Origin: Calycina herbarum
Taxonomy: Eukaryota; Ascomycota; Leotiomycetes; Helotiales; Pezizellaceae
Length of the DNA stretch: 64,000 nucleotides
NCBI GenBank assembly: GCA_001414485.1
Contig: LLEY01000014.1
Span: 1 to 64,000, forward strand
Direction: 5' to 3'
The notes under the pieces are model-generated. The model saw only the letters and a list, made by a program, of their open reading frames with translations, was not told the DNA's origin and did not search any database. The translations under genes and the position numbers were made by a program. Positions 24,166 through 36,147 of the stretch are shown one piece after another. Each line of letters starts with the position of its first letter. Position 1 is the stretch's first letter.

Positions 24166-25208
24166 TTTCTTCTTCTTTTTGAGTAAAGCTAGTTGTTTGA
24201 GATGAGAAATCTAATTGTAACTGCACTTGAGGTTATGAGTGAAGAATCGCCAATTTAAGTTCTTGACTAGTGAACGCCTCCACACCACAAGTCGGAGTTC
24301 GGATCAATTTCTACGGACGTAGAGTCGAATGTTGATATTATAAGTGGTGTTGAGTCATTTGGCGGGAAAGGGCGTAGGTATTGATTAGGAAGACATGTAG
24401 CTTGACATCGGAAACTTGCGATGCTTAGTTTTTCTTTTGTATTCAATGTCTGCGAGAACAGTTGCTCTGAGAATCACTGCTATCGAGTAAGAAATGCGTG
24501 TAAATAAAATACGTAACCGATAATTTCTCAAGAATGGGATGGGCGAGGTACGCCACTTCCCCAATTGAACCCATGCAAAGCTTTGTTTATGAATACCTCT
24601 CCTTTGAAAGTATATTTCCATGAGTACCAGCACCATTGCTCTTTTAGAGGAGACAGTTCTGGCTTTTGATTAAGTTCTAAGAAAGTATCTTTTTGGGGTT
24701 TGTGACATCTACACGTGGACAAGATATAAATGAAACAAAAACGAATTATTGAACCTACGAGAGCGACAAAATAACAATGAAGATAAGCTACACACACCAC
24801 AGGCTACTAGCTGAACCTGTTCTAGAGGGTTTTGTGATTCGCTTTAGTGGTAGAGTGGAACGCTACGTAATAAATCAACAACAAATAATCTTAAAAATAT
24901 ATAGAGGCTTGAAAGTTTTTATCTTGTTTGCGTCGAGTTATAGGCGTTGGTATTTCTCGTAGATTAAAGTAATGGTGCCACTACCGGGAGAGTGGTTCAG
25001 CTGGAACCGAAAGTGGGGGTGAGATTCAATGAATAAAATTGAAGATAGCGATGATGAAAAAAAGAGTCTAATGCTGTCTTGAAAAATAAAATAAAATACT
25101 ACAAATTTCTCTACATAAGTTGGAGAACAAAAAAAGTAATTTTCATATTTAATTTAGTCGTCTTGAAGGGTGTCAGTTGATATTGCTTGGTGTAATTGAA
25201 GGGGTAAA
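24166..25208. other. Interval without supported gene
   Basis: Open frames here (for example 24385-24800 minus) show no domain. The stretch 25070-25160 is A+T-rich with poly-A runs. Confidence 0.4.
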
Positions 25209-25293
25209 GCTTACACTGAGGATCGAACTCAGAACCATCTCGGAGACTGTTCAGTATGTGAACGAGATATCATAACCATTAGACCATACGACT
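25209..25293 (-). tRNA. tRNA-like sequence, possibly tRNA-Val(CAC) with a 13-nt intron, likely pseudo
   Basis: On the minus strand there is an A box TGGTCTAATGG and a B box AGTTCGATCC. The T arm CTGAG-TTCGATC-CTCAG pairs perfectly. The anticodon stem TCTCG/CGAGA pairs and encloses a 20-nt loop that fits a 7-nt loop with anticodon CAC plus a 13-nt intron after position 37. The 5' and 3' acceptor strands (AGTCGTA and TGTAAGC) do not pair, so this is probably a decayed tRNA gene or a tRNA-derived repeat. The anticodon call is tentative. Confidence 0.4.
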
Positions 25294-26071
25294 GGTTGTT
25301 CTGATGAGGATGGATGAAAAGTGCTTATTTGTGCACTTGAAAGTAAGACCGAGAAAGCCACGGGAGTGGAGAGGGAGTAACAGGATCTATTTTGGGACGA
25401 GTGGGGAGAAGCTGCTAACACGGCTAATCAGGCAAGATGGAGTTGGCAGAAAAAGGTGGTAGGAAAGCGAGGAAAGTTAAGCGAAGAGAGAAAGGAGAAA
25501 TACCTTCGGAAGATTTGGCAGACTCTCCAAGTAATGATATTCCTATCAGTCTGGAGATGAATTGTTCCAAGTGTCGATGTTGATGCGTTACCTAAAAGTG
25601 AAACCTCTCCCAGTCAGTCAGTCAGTGTACAAGCAAGTAGTGGAGAGCTAGAGCTCGGGAAATCGGAGCCGAGGTCTTTGCAACAGAAACTGCAGAAGAG
25701 AGAGGACGTTGGGTATAATTATTTAATTCAAGTGCAAACGAAAGAAATCAAAACAACCAAAACAGGTATACTTAGGGGGAGAGGCCCAGCGGGACTCGGT
25801 TCCAAAACATTCGGTCGGCTAGGCACATCGCAGCTTCCTTGACCCCCTGAAACGTCAGCTTTCAGAAGCCCAGCCTCGCGGCAGGGGCAGGTTCAAACTC
25901 TGGCGACTTCACCCCAACTTGAGCTTCACCAACTTCCCATCGCACCGCATTCATTCGCAATCACTTTTTGCAACACCACGACGCTCTTTTGAATCGCAAA
26001 TATCCATATCCAATCCACATTCATCCGTCCTATCGCCTTGCTCTAGCTTGCACCAGAACCAGAGGGGCAAC
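25294..26071. other. 5' region of coronin gene
   Basis: No gene is seen. A short CAGT repeat lies at about 25612-25624. The part from about 25900 is C-rich and reads as the leader of the coronin gene. Confidence 0.4.
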
Positions 26072-28254
26072 ATGGCTGGCCGTTTCGTGCGCGCGTCGAA
26101 ATATCGTAAGCTTCATCGCAGGAACCCAGGAGCACGAGGGCATGCTGACCCACCCAACAGGACATGTCTTTGGAAAGTCTACGCGCAAGGAGTCCTGCTA
26201 CGACAACCTGCACATCAGTCGCAATGCTTGGGACACCAACTTAGTCAAGGTGAGGGGTCCTGCGCTTTGTACCGTGTACTAGGTGAGCACTGGCTGACGG
26301 GAATCACTTCTAGGCCAACCCGGATTATCTTTCAGTCAATTGGGAGTCTAGTGGAGGAGGAGCTTTTGCTGTTATACCCGTCAATGAAAAGGGTCGATTG
26401 CCAGAACAAATCCCCCTATTCCGAGGACATACTGGACCGGTTTTGGATACGGACTGGTGAGTAGGAGTTTGTAAAGGCACGGCGGAATTGGTCTAACTTT
26501 TCCCCAGGAACCCCTTCAACGACCGCGTGATTGCGTCTGGATCCGACGACGGAAAGGTGTTCATATGGCAGGTTCCTCAAGGTTTCACTCTATACTCAGA
26601 TGGGGACGAACCCGTAGATGTCGCACCGGTCATGAAGTTGACGGGACACTCGAGGTGAGCACAAGAACGATGTGAGGTACGAGTTGGAGTGCTAAGAAGA
26701 CACAGGAAAGTTGGACAGGTCCTATTCAACCCCGCGGCCGAAAATATACTTGCCTCCGCATCCGGCGATTACACCATCAAGCTATGGGATATTGGTACGG
26801 GCAAGGCCAACCTGACTTTGAAACATGGAGATATTGTGCAGAGCTTGTCATGGAGTGCAAATGGATCCCTGTTGGCAACTACCTCGAGAGATAAGAAACT
26901 ACGAATATGGGATGTGCGACAAGAGCGACCAACCCATGAAGGCCCAGGACACACCGGAGCGAAGAATAGTCGAGTTGCCTGGATGGGTGAGCACAACCGT
27001 ATTGTCACCACCGGATTCTCCAAAATGAGCGACAGACAAATGGCATTATGGGATGTAGGCAATGCCAAGGAGCCAATTGGGGGATTCACAGTTTTGGATT
27101 CGATATCTGGTGTTTGCATGCCATTCTGGGGTGAGTTTTTATTATTTAATAATGTTAAGATTGTATATTAACATATTTATAGATGATGGTACTCAGTGCT
27201 TGTATCTCGCAGGAAAGGGGTAAGTTTTTCCTCTTGGAATTTCGAAAAATTAATACTAACGAGATAGTGATGGTAACATTCGTTATTTCGAGTACGAAAA
27301 TGACAAGTTTGAATTCTTATCTGAATACAAATCTGGGGATCCCCAAAGAGGTCTTGCATTCGTACCAAGACGTGCTATTAACGTAAGTCTTTTGCCAAGT
27401 CACTTAACGAATAAAGATTTAACATCCATCAGGTACACGAGAACGAGGTTATGAGAGCTTACAAGACAGTTAATGACAGCTACATCGAGCCTGTCTCTTT
27501 CACTGTTCCTCGACGCGCCGAAGTGTTCCAGTCAGACATTTACCCACCAGCCACTGGCGCCAAACCAGCGATGTCCGCTGCAGAATGGCTATCGGGTAAG
27601 GATGGCATTCCCGCAAAGATTGATCTGGAGAGTGTATATGAAGGAAATGAACCAGTCGAGGTTCTATCTAACTACAAGCCTGCCGCTGCACCTACTCCTG
27701 CTCCCGCCCCGGCAAAACCCGTAGCAAAGCAAGAACCAGAACCAACACCAGCAGCAAGAGCTCCTCCACCAACAATGTCTGAACAAAAGGGATCAATTTC
27801 TGCCATGGCGTCGAAGTTCCAAGATGATGAGCCGGAAGATGACGACGAGACTTCAAGCTTTGAGGAAATCGCCAAACCTGTTCAGAGATCTATCCCCGCA
27901 CCAAAACCCGCTTCTCCTGTCAAGGTTGCATCTCCTGTCAGAGCCTCTCCAGTCAAGACGGAAGCTCCTCGACCAGCACCTGTCCAAGCCACACCACGTG
28001 TACAAACCCCACTTACATCGCCAACCGCTTCATCTGGGCCAACAAGTTCAAGTAATGGATCCGTTGAATCATCATTGGCTCAAATTAAAAGCCTATTGGA
28101 AGCACAAACAAAAACAATCACTGTACAAAGCGAGAGAATTGGTCGACTTGCCCAAGAGGTAGATACTTTGAAGATGCGAGTTGGATCGGGTCCGCAAGAC
28201 CAAAGTGAGAGAATTCGACAATTGGAGTTGGAGTTGGAGGAAGCGCGTTCTTAG
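26072..28254 (+). CDS. crn1: Coronin, WD40 actin-binding protein
   Basis: Eight exons (26072-26105, 26161-26249, 26314-26456, 26508-26654, 26706-27130, 27183-27219, 27268-27382, 27433-28254) give 603 aa. The N-terminus MAGRFVRASKYRHVFGK is the coronin signature, followed by WD40 repeats (GHTGPVLDTDWNP, SASGDYTIKLWD, TTSRDKKLRIWD, SDRQMALWD) forming the beta-propeller. RGLAFVPRRA and YKTVNDSYIEPVSFTVPRR are the conserved coronin C-terminal extension. A Pro/Ala-rich linker (about residues 410-540) precedes a C-terminal coiled coil of about 45 residues for oligomerisation. Coronin binds actin filaments and tunes Arp2/3 activity in endocytosis and hyphal growth. All splice joins keep the propeller in frame. 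It is a conserved single-copy gene type. Confidence 0.95.
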
Positions 28255-28849
28255 TTTTATGACAGGACGAATTATGATTGGATGAAGTGTATCAGTCTTT
28301 TGTGGAGTCAACAGAATCGAGATGGATGGCGAATATCGCGTGTTTTTCATTTCCACGCATTCCTGGTATGTCTCAATCTGAAGTCTGGCCAGTGCCTGGA
28401 CACGCGACTCGACCCATTGAGGGCACAACAATGGATTTCTATTATGTTCTCAATCACGGTGCTAGGAGCATTTTCTTAAAGAAGCGTTGTTTTTGAAATC
28501 ACCTTCCAAGTCATTTCTCACTAGCCATTTTCTATGTTGCCTCTCCTGAGATCAAATCTTGCGTCAAGCAAAGCTTGTTTTTCAGAACAACTTTGCCAGC
28601 ACGTAGTTACATGCCGCTTTTGTCAAGCGCAAGACAGTTTCCACCCAAAATAATCTTCTACTTTCCCATTCCTTGGCAGCTACTTTACAAATGTTTTCCG
28701 CGAGGAATGCCTTGGCTTATGAGGCGATGGATCTGCATGCTTTGAACCATGTGATTTTGCATGAATCCCTTGAATCTAAGATGCGTTTAAATAAGACTCT
28801 TTCCCTAATGTTCAATCAACCACAGCATCCCGCATACACTCTTTTAAAA
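28255..28849. other. 3' flank of coronin and 5' flank of the secreted repeat protein
   Basis: An open frame runs from 28673 in frame with the next gene, but its first 59 codons lack the character of a protein N-terminus, whereas the ATG at 28850 begins a signal peptide. Nothing else is seen. Confidence 0.45.
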
Positions 28850-30542
28850 ATGCATTCTTCTTGGTCTTTCACCGCCGGTGTCGCTCTTTTGAGCACTTGC
28901 TCTGCAAAAGCTCTTGTTCCCCGGGGGGATGATGTTCCTGATAATTGTTCTCTTGTTCCTCAGGTATTTTACCCAAAGGTTATCAACACTTGCTGCGATA
29001 AGGCTACGACGATTACGGTTGAAGAGTGCCAAACCGAAATCGTTTTGCCCACTCCAGGTTGCATTGATACTACCATCACTCAAACAGTCACCAAAACCAA
29101 AACCGATGACTGGCACCCCAGAAAGAGCGGCACAAAAACCGCCGCCCCGGCATCAACTTCTGTCCCGCCAGCTTCAACAAGCAACCCTGTCGTTTACAAG
29201 CGCGATCACAGTTGGGGCGGAAACAGTGGACGATGGGACAACAGACGAAAGCCATGGGATGGCCTCACTGTCTACAACCCTGTCTTTGAGGGCAAAAACA
29301 TTGATTCTGACGGAAATGGGGATGTGAGTCAACGATATCTTGTTTTGAAAAATTGAGCATGCTGACATTTTTCAAGTACCGTGACAATAAATTGCATTAC
29401 GAAGACAACTCATATACTCGCAAAACTGACAACTCTCGTGAATATGACATAGATCAGTCTGGTGATGTAGGCTTAACTTTCTTGTACTCCAAGAACCACA
29501 GGATTGGCTTCTAACGTGCCGACTTTAGTACAGGGACAACCAGCTGAAGTACGACGGTGGGGAAGGTAATGGTGACGGATCTGTAAGTTTAATTCCCCTT
29601 CGCCCTCGTGAAGAGAGGAAACCACGGCTGATTACAAATCTTTAGCAATATAACACCGGCGATGGAAGTGGAAACAACAGAGAAAACACAGATGAGTCTG
29701 GTGATTACCGCAATAACAAATTCAACTACGAGGACGACTCCAGACACATCAAGACTGATGTCGATGTCGACGTTGATGACTCTGGCAACGACCGCTCTGG
29801 CAATTACCTGCCCGATAATTCGAACTCAGGTTACAATACGGATAACTCTGTTGATGATTCTGGAAACGTAGAGGATTCTGGAAACTACGAGTAAGTACCA
29901 TGCGTCCGAATTAGTGGTCCCTCGCAAATAGTTGCTAACCCCGCCCTCTAGAGACGAGTCCTCTCGTGTGGATGATCACTCTAAACACGAGTACGACTTT
30001 ACGTGGAGCCCTGTTGATGATAACAGCCGCCAGGAATATGATTACTTGAGCCGTAAAGCAACCCATCTCCGACCAGAAGCTGACCAGTGCTAACACTTAT
30101 CTAGACAATGATGTTGAAGACAGCGGCAATGACGACCACTCCCGAGAAGACAACTCCGAGGTAGATATTGACGTCCGTCTACAAGATTTCTTGAAAAGTA
30201 AGTGTTACTCCATAAGCTCTGCCAAAATCGTCGACTAACACAAAAGCAGACAACGGCGACTACCGCGATAACACCCTATTGTGGTACGAGGAACACAACA
30301 CATACAACTGGTACTGCAACGTAAACGGAGATTCCAACACTCCTGGCTTCTTCTCCATTACCCTGAACCTCTGTATCCAACTCCCCATCGGTCTCTCCCT
30401 AGATCTCGGTGACACTGTTACCACTTCCGCAGGTCTTAGCATCGTAATCACCCAAGATATCCTTGACCGAGTCATTGCCGAGCTTCAGGCCGCCGGGTTG
30501 GATCAATATGGTCTTCCCTTCCTCCCAAGCTACGGTGGATAA
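28850..30542 (+). CDS. Secreted Asp/Asn/Ser/Gly-rich repeat protein, function unknown
   Basis: Seven exons (28850-29323, 29377-29466, 29529-29582, 29646-29890, 29952-30052, 30105-30197, 30250-30542) give 449 aa. A signal peptide (MHSSWSFTAGVALLSTCSAKA) is followed by a Cys-containing domain (NCSLVPQ, NTCCDK, VEECQTE, PGCIDT) and a Thr/Ser/Pro linker with dibasic sites. The middle is highly acidic with repeated GDYRDNxLxYE units: two start exactly at exon starts 2 and 3, variants lie in exons 4 and 7. The C-terminus is hydrophobic and better structured (FFSITLNLCIQLPIGLSLDLG). The first three introns lie between codons, so exons 2 and 3 could be duplicated or lost without a frameshift. I do not recognise the family. 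Cell-wall or extracellular-matrix location is an inference from the signal peptide and composition. Confidence 0.78.
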
Positions 30543-31253
30543 TATCTCTCCGAAAACAGAGACAGTCAAAAAAGAACCCCTGTATCTTTTAGGAAAAAAA
30601 GAAGGGTATTTTTTTGGACATGGTTTTGTTAATTGTTCCTTTTTTGTCCTTTTTCGTTTTTTTCCTTTGGGGTGGCTGTCGGGGTAATTACCTTTTTTCT
30701 CCAGAACAAAACGCGGGGACCAAATCATTCTTTTTTCCTTTTTTCCATTTGTTTCTTTGGGTCTTTGGGTTGGGCTGGCGCGAGAGGGGGGGGAGCCTTC
30801 AAGAATACTATCTATTATCTCCCCGTCTTGGTAGCTAGTACTCGCTGGTAAATTTTCATAAAATTGGTAATTGCAATGCTACTCGTTTGATCAAAACCGC
30901 TTGCAAAACTGATCGTGTGATATGAACCTCGAACTCCCGTGACGACGTGAAAGTTCATGTTTTTCAAGTCGGGAAGGAGCGATGGCCGTCTGGTTTTCAA
31001 ATCCAATTCCCCACCTCCCAGCCATTTCGCTCCTTCCCAAATTTGTTTTCCCCAACAGCTCTCGCCGTCACTTCCCCGCTTTCCAACACTCCTTAGTTCT
31101 TGTCTCTTTAACCTATCTCGTATGAGAATCGTACAAGTGCAGTCATAGTTTACTCCAACAACATTCATTCAGACTCCCCACCATCTTTTCTTGTACCAAG
31201 GTCCGAGGCACAAGCTCAAACTTCAAGCCATCATCCTCTTCACGAACCTATCA
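30543..31253. other. 3' flank rich in T and G, then 5' region of next gene
   Basis: 30570-30790 is unusually rich in T and G runs and probably holds the 3' UTR and terminator region of the preceding gene. No other gene is supported. Confidence 0.4.
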
Positions 31254-31950
31254 ATGCCACCCAAACGTCCATTTACAAGGGGCTACTCGCCTGTTGACCC
31301 CCCGGCACCAGCTTCCAACCACCCCGGCGAGACTCTCGAAATGTTCCTCACTCGAATTCTCGGTAGTGACCATACTTTCAAAAATTGGTTCGGACAATAT
31401 AGTGTTATTGTTGAACATCGTCTCAGGATTGTAGGTCGCACTCGGGACTTTCGCCATACGCAGCTTTGTCAAAATTCACAACCTCCAATGGAAATGCTAA
31501 CTCCCTCCAGAACAGCGAGGGAAAATCATACATCTATGACCCCGTCAAAAATCCACAAGCACGGGTAGCGAAACGAGTATGTTGACACCTACACCCGGAT
31601 CCAACCAGAACTTCTGCTAATGGTATAAGCCACGAACCGGCGCTCCCTTTCGTCCGCACCAACGGACTTACAAAAATGGACCTGTCGCGGTACATGTTCA
31701 TGGGATTCATACGAGGACACAACGAGGAGTTCCGGGGTTGAAAGCACGGAGGGAGAAGGAGAGGAGGGAGGCGGAGGCGGTGTTGGCGGAGGAGGAATGG
31801 TTCGAAGATATTGATGTTGAAGATATGGAGGAGGAGGATAGGGAGGATAGGGAGGATACTCCGGCGGTGGGGGAGGGGGTTGATTCTGAGAGACAGGATG
31901 CGAGGGAGCAGTTGATGGGGTTGATGATGGCTGTTTCGGGGAAGAAGTAG
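31254..31950 (+). CDS. Small hypothetical protein with acidic C-terminal tail
   Basis: Exons 31254-31430, 31511-31576 and 31630-31950 give 187 aa. The start MPPKRPFTRGYSP is basic and Pro-rich. The middle contains FKNWFGQYSVIVEHRLRI, SYIYDPVKNPQARV and APFRPHQRTYKNGP. The C-terminal third is a charged helix (REKERREAEAVLAEEEW) and an acidic run of Glu and Asp. Intron 1 has a CTAACTC branch site and ends CTCCAG; intron 2 has a GTATGT donor, CTAATG branch and ends ATAAG. This model gives one continuous frame through a region that looks frameshifted if read without introns. The family is unrecognised; a nuclear or RNA-related role would be a guess. Confidence 0.6.
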
Positions 31951-33356
31951 TATTGTTAGGCGAACGATGGGGGCTCTTAGGAATAGTGTTTTACGCCAGC
32001 CAGCCAGTTTTGTTTATGAACTAAGAAGGTTCGCAAGAAGAAAGTTTTAAGAGCGCACCCTGATCCTATTTTGATAAATGGGTTCAGCCTTACTGAACAA
32101 TGTAACATATCTGCAGATTTATAACTTTTCCCACGATAGACAGTACGAGAATCCTGAAACTTTCATGACGATCGATATTCAAACTTTCTAGAAGACTTTA
32201 GAAGTGCCTGGTACTTGGGAAACGAAGTCTTGTAATAACACAATCAAATAACATCTTCGAGAAGTAGAATTATGTGGCAAAGAACACTGTAGGGAACTAA
32301 ATTGACAGCCTGCCTAGGTATACCCCAGGCCTTAATATCTAGGTCACCCGACGATATACCCCATTTTCTTCCTGAGTTTTGACATGCATTATCGTATTAT
32401 TCACATGCAGTTCTTTCGTTTCGTTTCGAACAATTTACGTGATCGAGAAACAATTGGAAAAGTTAAAAGGTCACGTTTTATCACATTATCCCATTGGGTC
32501 ATCGACCCCGCTTTTCAAGGCTCTTCCAGATTCCTCACTATTTCCCTACAACAACAGAAATGTATTCCCACCACAGTTGCGCGTATCTGGGGCCTCTACC
32601 TGGATTACGATAATCCTTCGTAACGTTATCTACAATTGCTAGAATCTGATCCAAAATGGTACGACCACGGCTGCAGCACGCTCAGCTCACGAACAACACC
32701 CTCCATCTGATCTAGCATGTAGCGTCTAGATTGCGATTTACCTGTCAGATGGCAAAGGCCTGTTGGGTTGCCCTTGGCTCTTGCGCCTCCCAGCTAAGTC
32801 ACTTGGATTAAAAGAATGCGATCAAGCTTGTATTTTCGTCGTAAATACCTTGGCTTATTAAATTTTCCTAGATCGTTGGGAGAATGAGGCGAAGTAAGGG
32901 GTACTTGCGACGAAAGTGCTCCCAATCATATACTTCTATTTGTTCAATTTTATTTTCCTGCTTACTTGGGGTATCATATTAGAAGGAGAATTATTACCTG
33001 TTAAGCTCTGATCGTGGCTTTAACAATTTGAATCATTGGATCGTACTTCCTTCGGGTAAAAATTTGTTGATGTATTTTTGGAGTCCATATCTTTACAAGG
33101 GGTTTCAGCGTTGAGTGATGCTTTACGATCGTTTCTTATATAAAGAAAGTCTCATTTTACTTCTTCTTCCTCCATACAGTTTGGATTTCTTGACATAAAT
33201 GTTTGGGGTCTATTTTGAAGCTATCTTTGTTGATTGGGCGTTGCTACGATCCTCGTTGCGACTGCCCAATCATGTTTCCCAGCTCGAAGGCTCTCACCAA
33301 GAATCCAAAAGAGGATAGCACCGCGTGAGCCACTTCGCGGTGGACACTAAAAAAGC
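31951..33356. other. Interval without supported gene
   Basis: Short open frames (for example 32379-32642 in two frames) carry no domain. The interval continues to the peptidase start at 34067, interrupted by a MITE-like element. Confidence 0.4.
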
Positions 33357-33544
33357 GGCAGTAAATACATGCCCGTTGTTCGAACTGTCTAGTATTTTGG
33401 AATTGGATTGTTCCAAAACACCTGGGTCAATGGTCCTGGCTCCTAAAATGTTCCAAGTGCGTAAAATGATTAGCTTGAATTACTCTATAAAGTTGGAACA
33501 ATGAGGGCTAGGTAGGCAGGTACGAGCCTGATGTATTTACTGCC
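33357..33544. repeat. MITE-like element with terminal inverted repeats, 188 bp
   Basis: The left end GGCAGTAAATACAT and the right end ATGTATTTACTGCC are exact inverted repeats of 14 bp, with weaker pairing further in. It contains no coding sequence. Its first 60 bp resemble the start of 52017-52252. I could not settle the target duplication. Confidence 0.6.
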
Positions 33545-34066
33545 AATGCCAATTTTAATGTCCATCGCGACGTCGGGAGCCAAGTTTGGCCATGCCCGCT
33601 CCCTCACCCACTTTTACTTCGCTTATACTTCATCTCGCTCACTCCATCTTCTTATTCGTATGGCAAGAGCGGTTTGAAAGGGAAAGGCCTCATCGCATCC
33701 TCCATCTCCGACACCCTGGAAGTCGTGAGTGGCTCAACTTTATTTAAGCTTTACCGGCCGCGGTGACCAAAGCATTGGGACTGTTTAATACAACTTCAAT
33801 CCAAATTTCCATGGCGCAGTTCTCCAGCTGTATGTCACAGGGCTGATTGAAAGGATTTGCCAAGTCAAATGCTCGTACTTGGGATTTCTTCCATGTTTAC
33901 ACAATTCCCAAGGTGGTTGAACTGGTGGTTCCTGCTATAGGTCGCTCCTGCCCCAGAACCATGAACACCTTCAAGTACAAGTACCCACGTGTTCCCTCTC
34001 AGTTTTCACCATGTTCAAGTCGACAACCATTCTTTCGTTTCAAAAAATATTATTCCTTCGTTCATA
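33545..34066. other. 5' region of the TAP-like peptidase gene
   Basis: No gene is supported. Short frames at 33847-34161 overlap the peptidase start in another frame. Confidence 0.4.
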
Positions 34067-36147
34067 ATGTTATTCAAAGAATCCCTCATCCCGTTTCTCG
34101 TTGCGCCCATAGCTGCTGCTGCTTCTGTACCATTGCACCCAATCAGAGATGTTTCACCTAGCGCAGAAGCTGCAGAGAAGCTCCCCATACATCATGGTCT
34201 AGACACTTTCAAGAAGGCAAGTTTCTCTGGGTGGTAGGGATAGAGGCAGACTAACAATTTGCAGCTCACTCCATCCAAACAAATCAACTGGACGCCTTGT
34301 TTGAAGATATACCAGTGTGCGATGCTTGATGTAAGTTTATGGCTTCCGTTTGCACTTTCCCTTTTTGGCGGCATCAAGTTCAATTGTTCGAAAGCTATTC
34401 GCACGACCATCTCAGTTGTTCCAATTGCTTTGGAGAATGAATCCAAACTGATACTTTTATTAACAGGTCCCTCTTGATTATCATAATCAGACTGTTGGCG
34501 CCCCTCGAGCTTACGTTCCCTTAATGAAGTATGCGGCTACCGACTTGAAGAATTACAAAGGGATGGTGCTCATCAATCCCGGAGGACCTGGTGGCTCCGG
34601 TATCTCGGCATTAGATAGCTTCAGTTCAACCTGGGGTAATGCCACTGAAACAATTGGTGCAATCGGTTCAAACTACGACATTATTGGATTTGAACCACGA
34701 GGTGTTGGCTTCAGCATTCCCTCAGCAAACTGCACCAATAACACGAGTCCCTCAGCGGGAATTGGAAAACGGTTCGATCAACCGAATGGTCCTTTCCTCG
34801 ATTTTGCCTCGGCCGGCGGAAATGAAGCCGACGCCCAGATGAAAGCAAAAGCTGCTGAGTGCCAAAAGACGATTGGGGGACCCTCTGGAGCCGGTCAACA
34901 TATGTCTACTGCAACTGTTGTACGAGACATGGTCACAATCACAGATGCATTTGCAGCCACCGCGGACGGGGCGAAGGTTAAAAATCCAAAGCTTACAAAC
35001 TACTTTGGAATTAGTTATGGCACATTTCTTGGACAGACCTTTGCGTCAATGTTTCCTGAGCGTGTTGGACGATTTATTCTAGCTGGCGTTGTGGACCCTG
35101 ACGATCAAGTCAGCGGCATTTCTTTAACTGGTCTGCAAAGCACAGATGAGGTATGTTGAGATATTTCATTTCCAGGCCTTTACCTCGGACGGATTGCTAA
35201 CTGACACAGGAATTCGCGACGTTTTTCGTGTACTGTCATCTTGCTGGCGCAAAGCAGTGTCCTTATGCCATTGGAGATACCCCAGGAGATATTTTCCTTC
35301 GTTTTGAAAGGACACTTGCCCGGCTCGATGTTAACCAGGCCCACGAGAAGGGCTGGGCAAATGCCACGTTAATTGTCCAAGTATTGAAGACCGTGAAGTC
35401 ATCGATCATGTCAGCATTGTACCAGCCAAAAGCTTTGATGCCTGGCATTGCAGCGGGATTGGTGGCTGTGGAATCTCTGCTTGGTAACTTCACACTTCAG
35501 AATGCAGAGGCGCTAGCCGAGAAACTTGGTGCCAAAAAAGAGCCTGATTCGATGAATGACTGGTTTGCCGGCAATACATGTTCCGACCAAAACAACATAA
35601 TGCGCAACGTTACCGTAAAGGAAATTTGGCCTATAACTAACGTTTTACAACACATGAGTTATATTGGAGCTGATGGTATGGTGTCAAATTTGGTCGGATG
35701 CTTGGGATGGTCTATGTATCCAAAGGAGACTTATCAAGGTCCTTTTGGTGGTCAGACAGCGAACCCCATCCTTTTTATCGGAAACTCTTGGGATCCCGTA
35801 ACCCCAATTTATTCCGCTCATAAAGGAGCAAATATCTTCACCAAAGCCGAGGTTTTGACTGTGAATGAACCAGGTGTAAGTACTCCTTTGAAAACCTTTC
35901 CTGACCTCGTTTTAAACTAATATGTCATCAGCATGCTCAAACAAATACTTGTGCCGTCAAGAAAATGCGAGCCTACTTCCAAGAAGGCACCATGCCTGGC
36001 AATGACCATTTCTGCATTGGAACGGAACCTGGACAGGGCGTATTCGGTACCACACTTACCATGCGGATGGAAGAGAATGGTGCGTGGAGGAGTATTGTCC
36101 AAAGAATGAGGGGATTGAGAGTGAAGAGCTGGAAGGCTTTAACATGA
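34067..36147 (+). CDS. Secreted TAP-like serine peptidase, alpha/beta hydrolase fold
   Basis: Exons 34067-34216, 34265-34330, 34467-35150, 35210-35875 and 35932-36147 give 593 aa. A signal peptide (MLFKESLIPFLVAPIAAAAS) is followed by the typical N-terminal VPLDYHN segment. The oxyanion region is NPGGPGGSG, the nucleophile elbow GISYGTF (Ser of GxSxG), the acid lies in NSWDPVTP, and the His in EPGHAQTNTC. This is the layout of tripeptidyl-aminopeptidase-like hydrolases (S33 family with a TAP C-terminal domain), which remove short peptides from the N-termini of proteins outside the cell. Several Asn-X-Ser/Thr sites fit secretion. Intron 1 starts GCAAGT, a GC-AG intron, and splices F-K-K to LTPSKQINW cleanly. 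The substrate is not decided by sequence. Confidence 0.88.

Noticed and set aside
31700..31760. A frameshift in the small acidic-tailed gene
   Set aside because: A two-intron model gives a single continuous frame, so no frameshift is needed.
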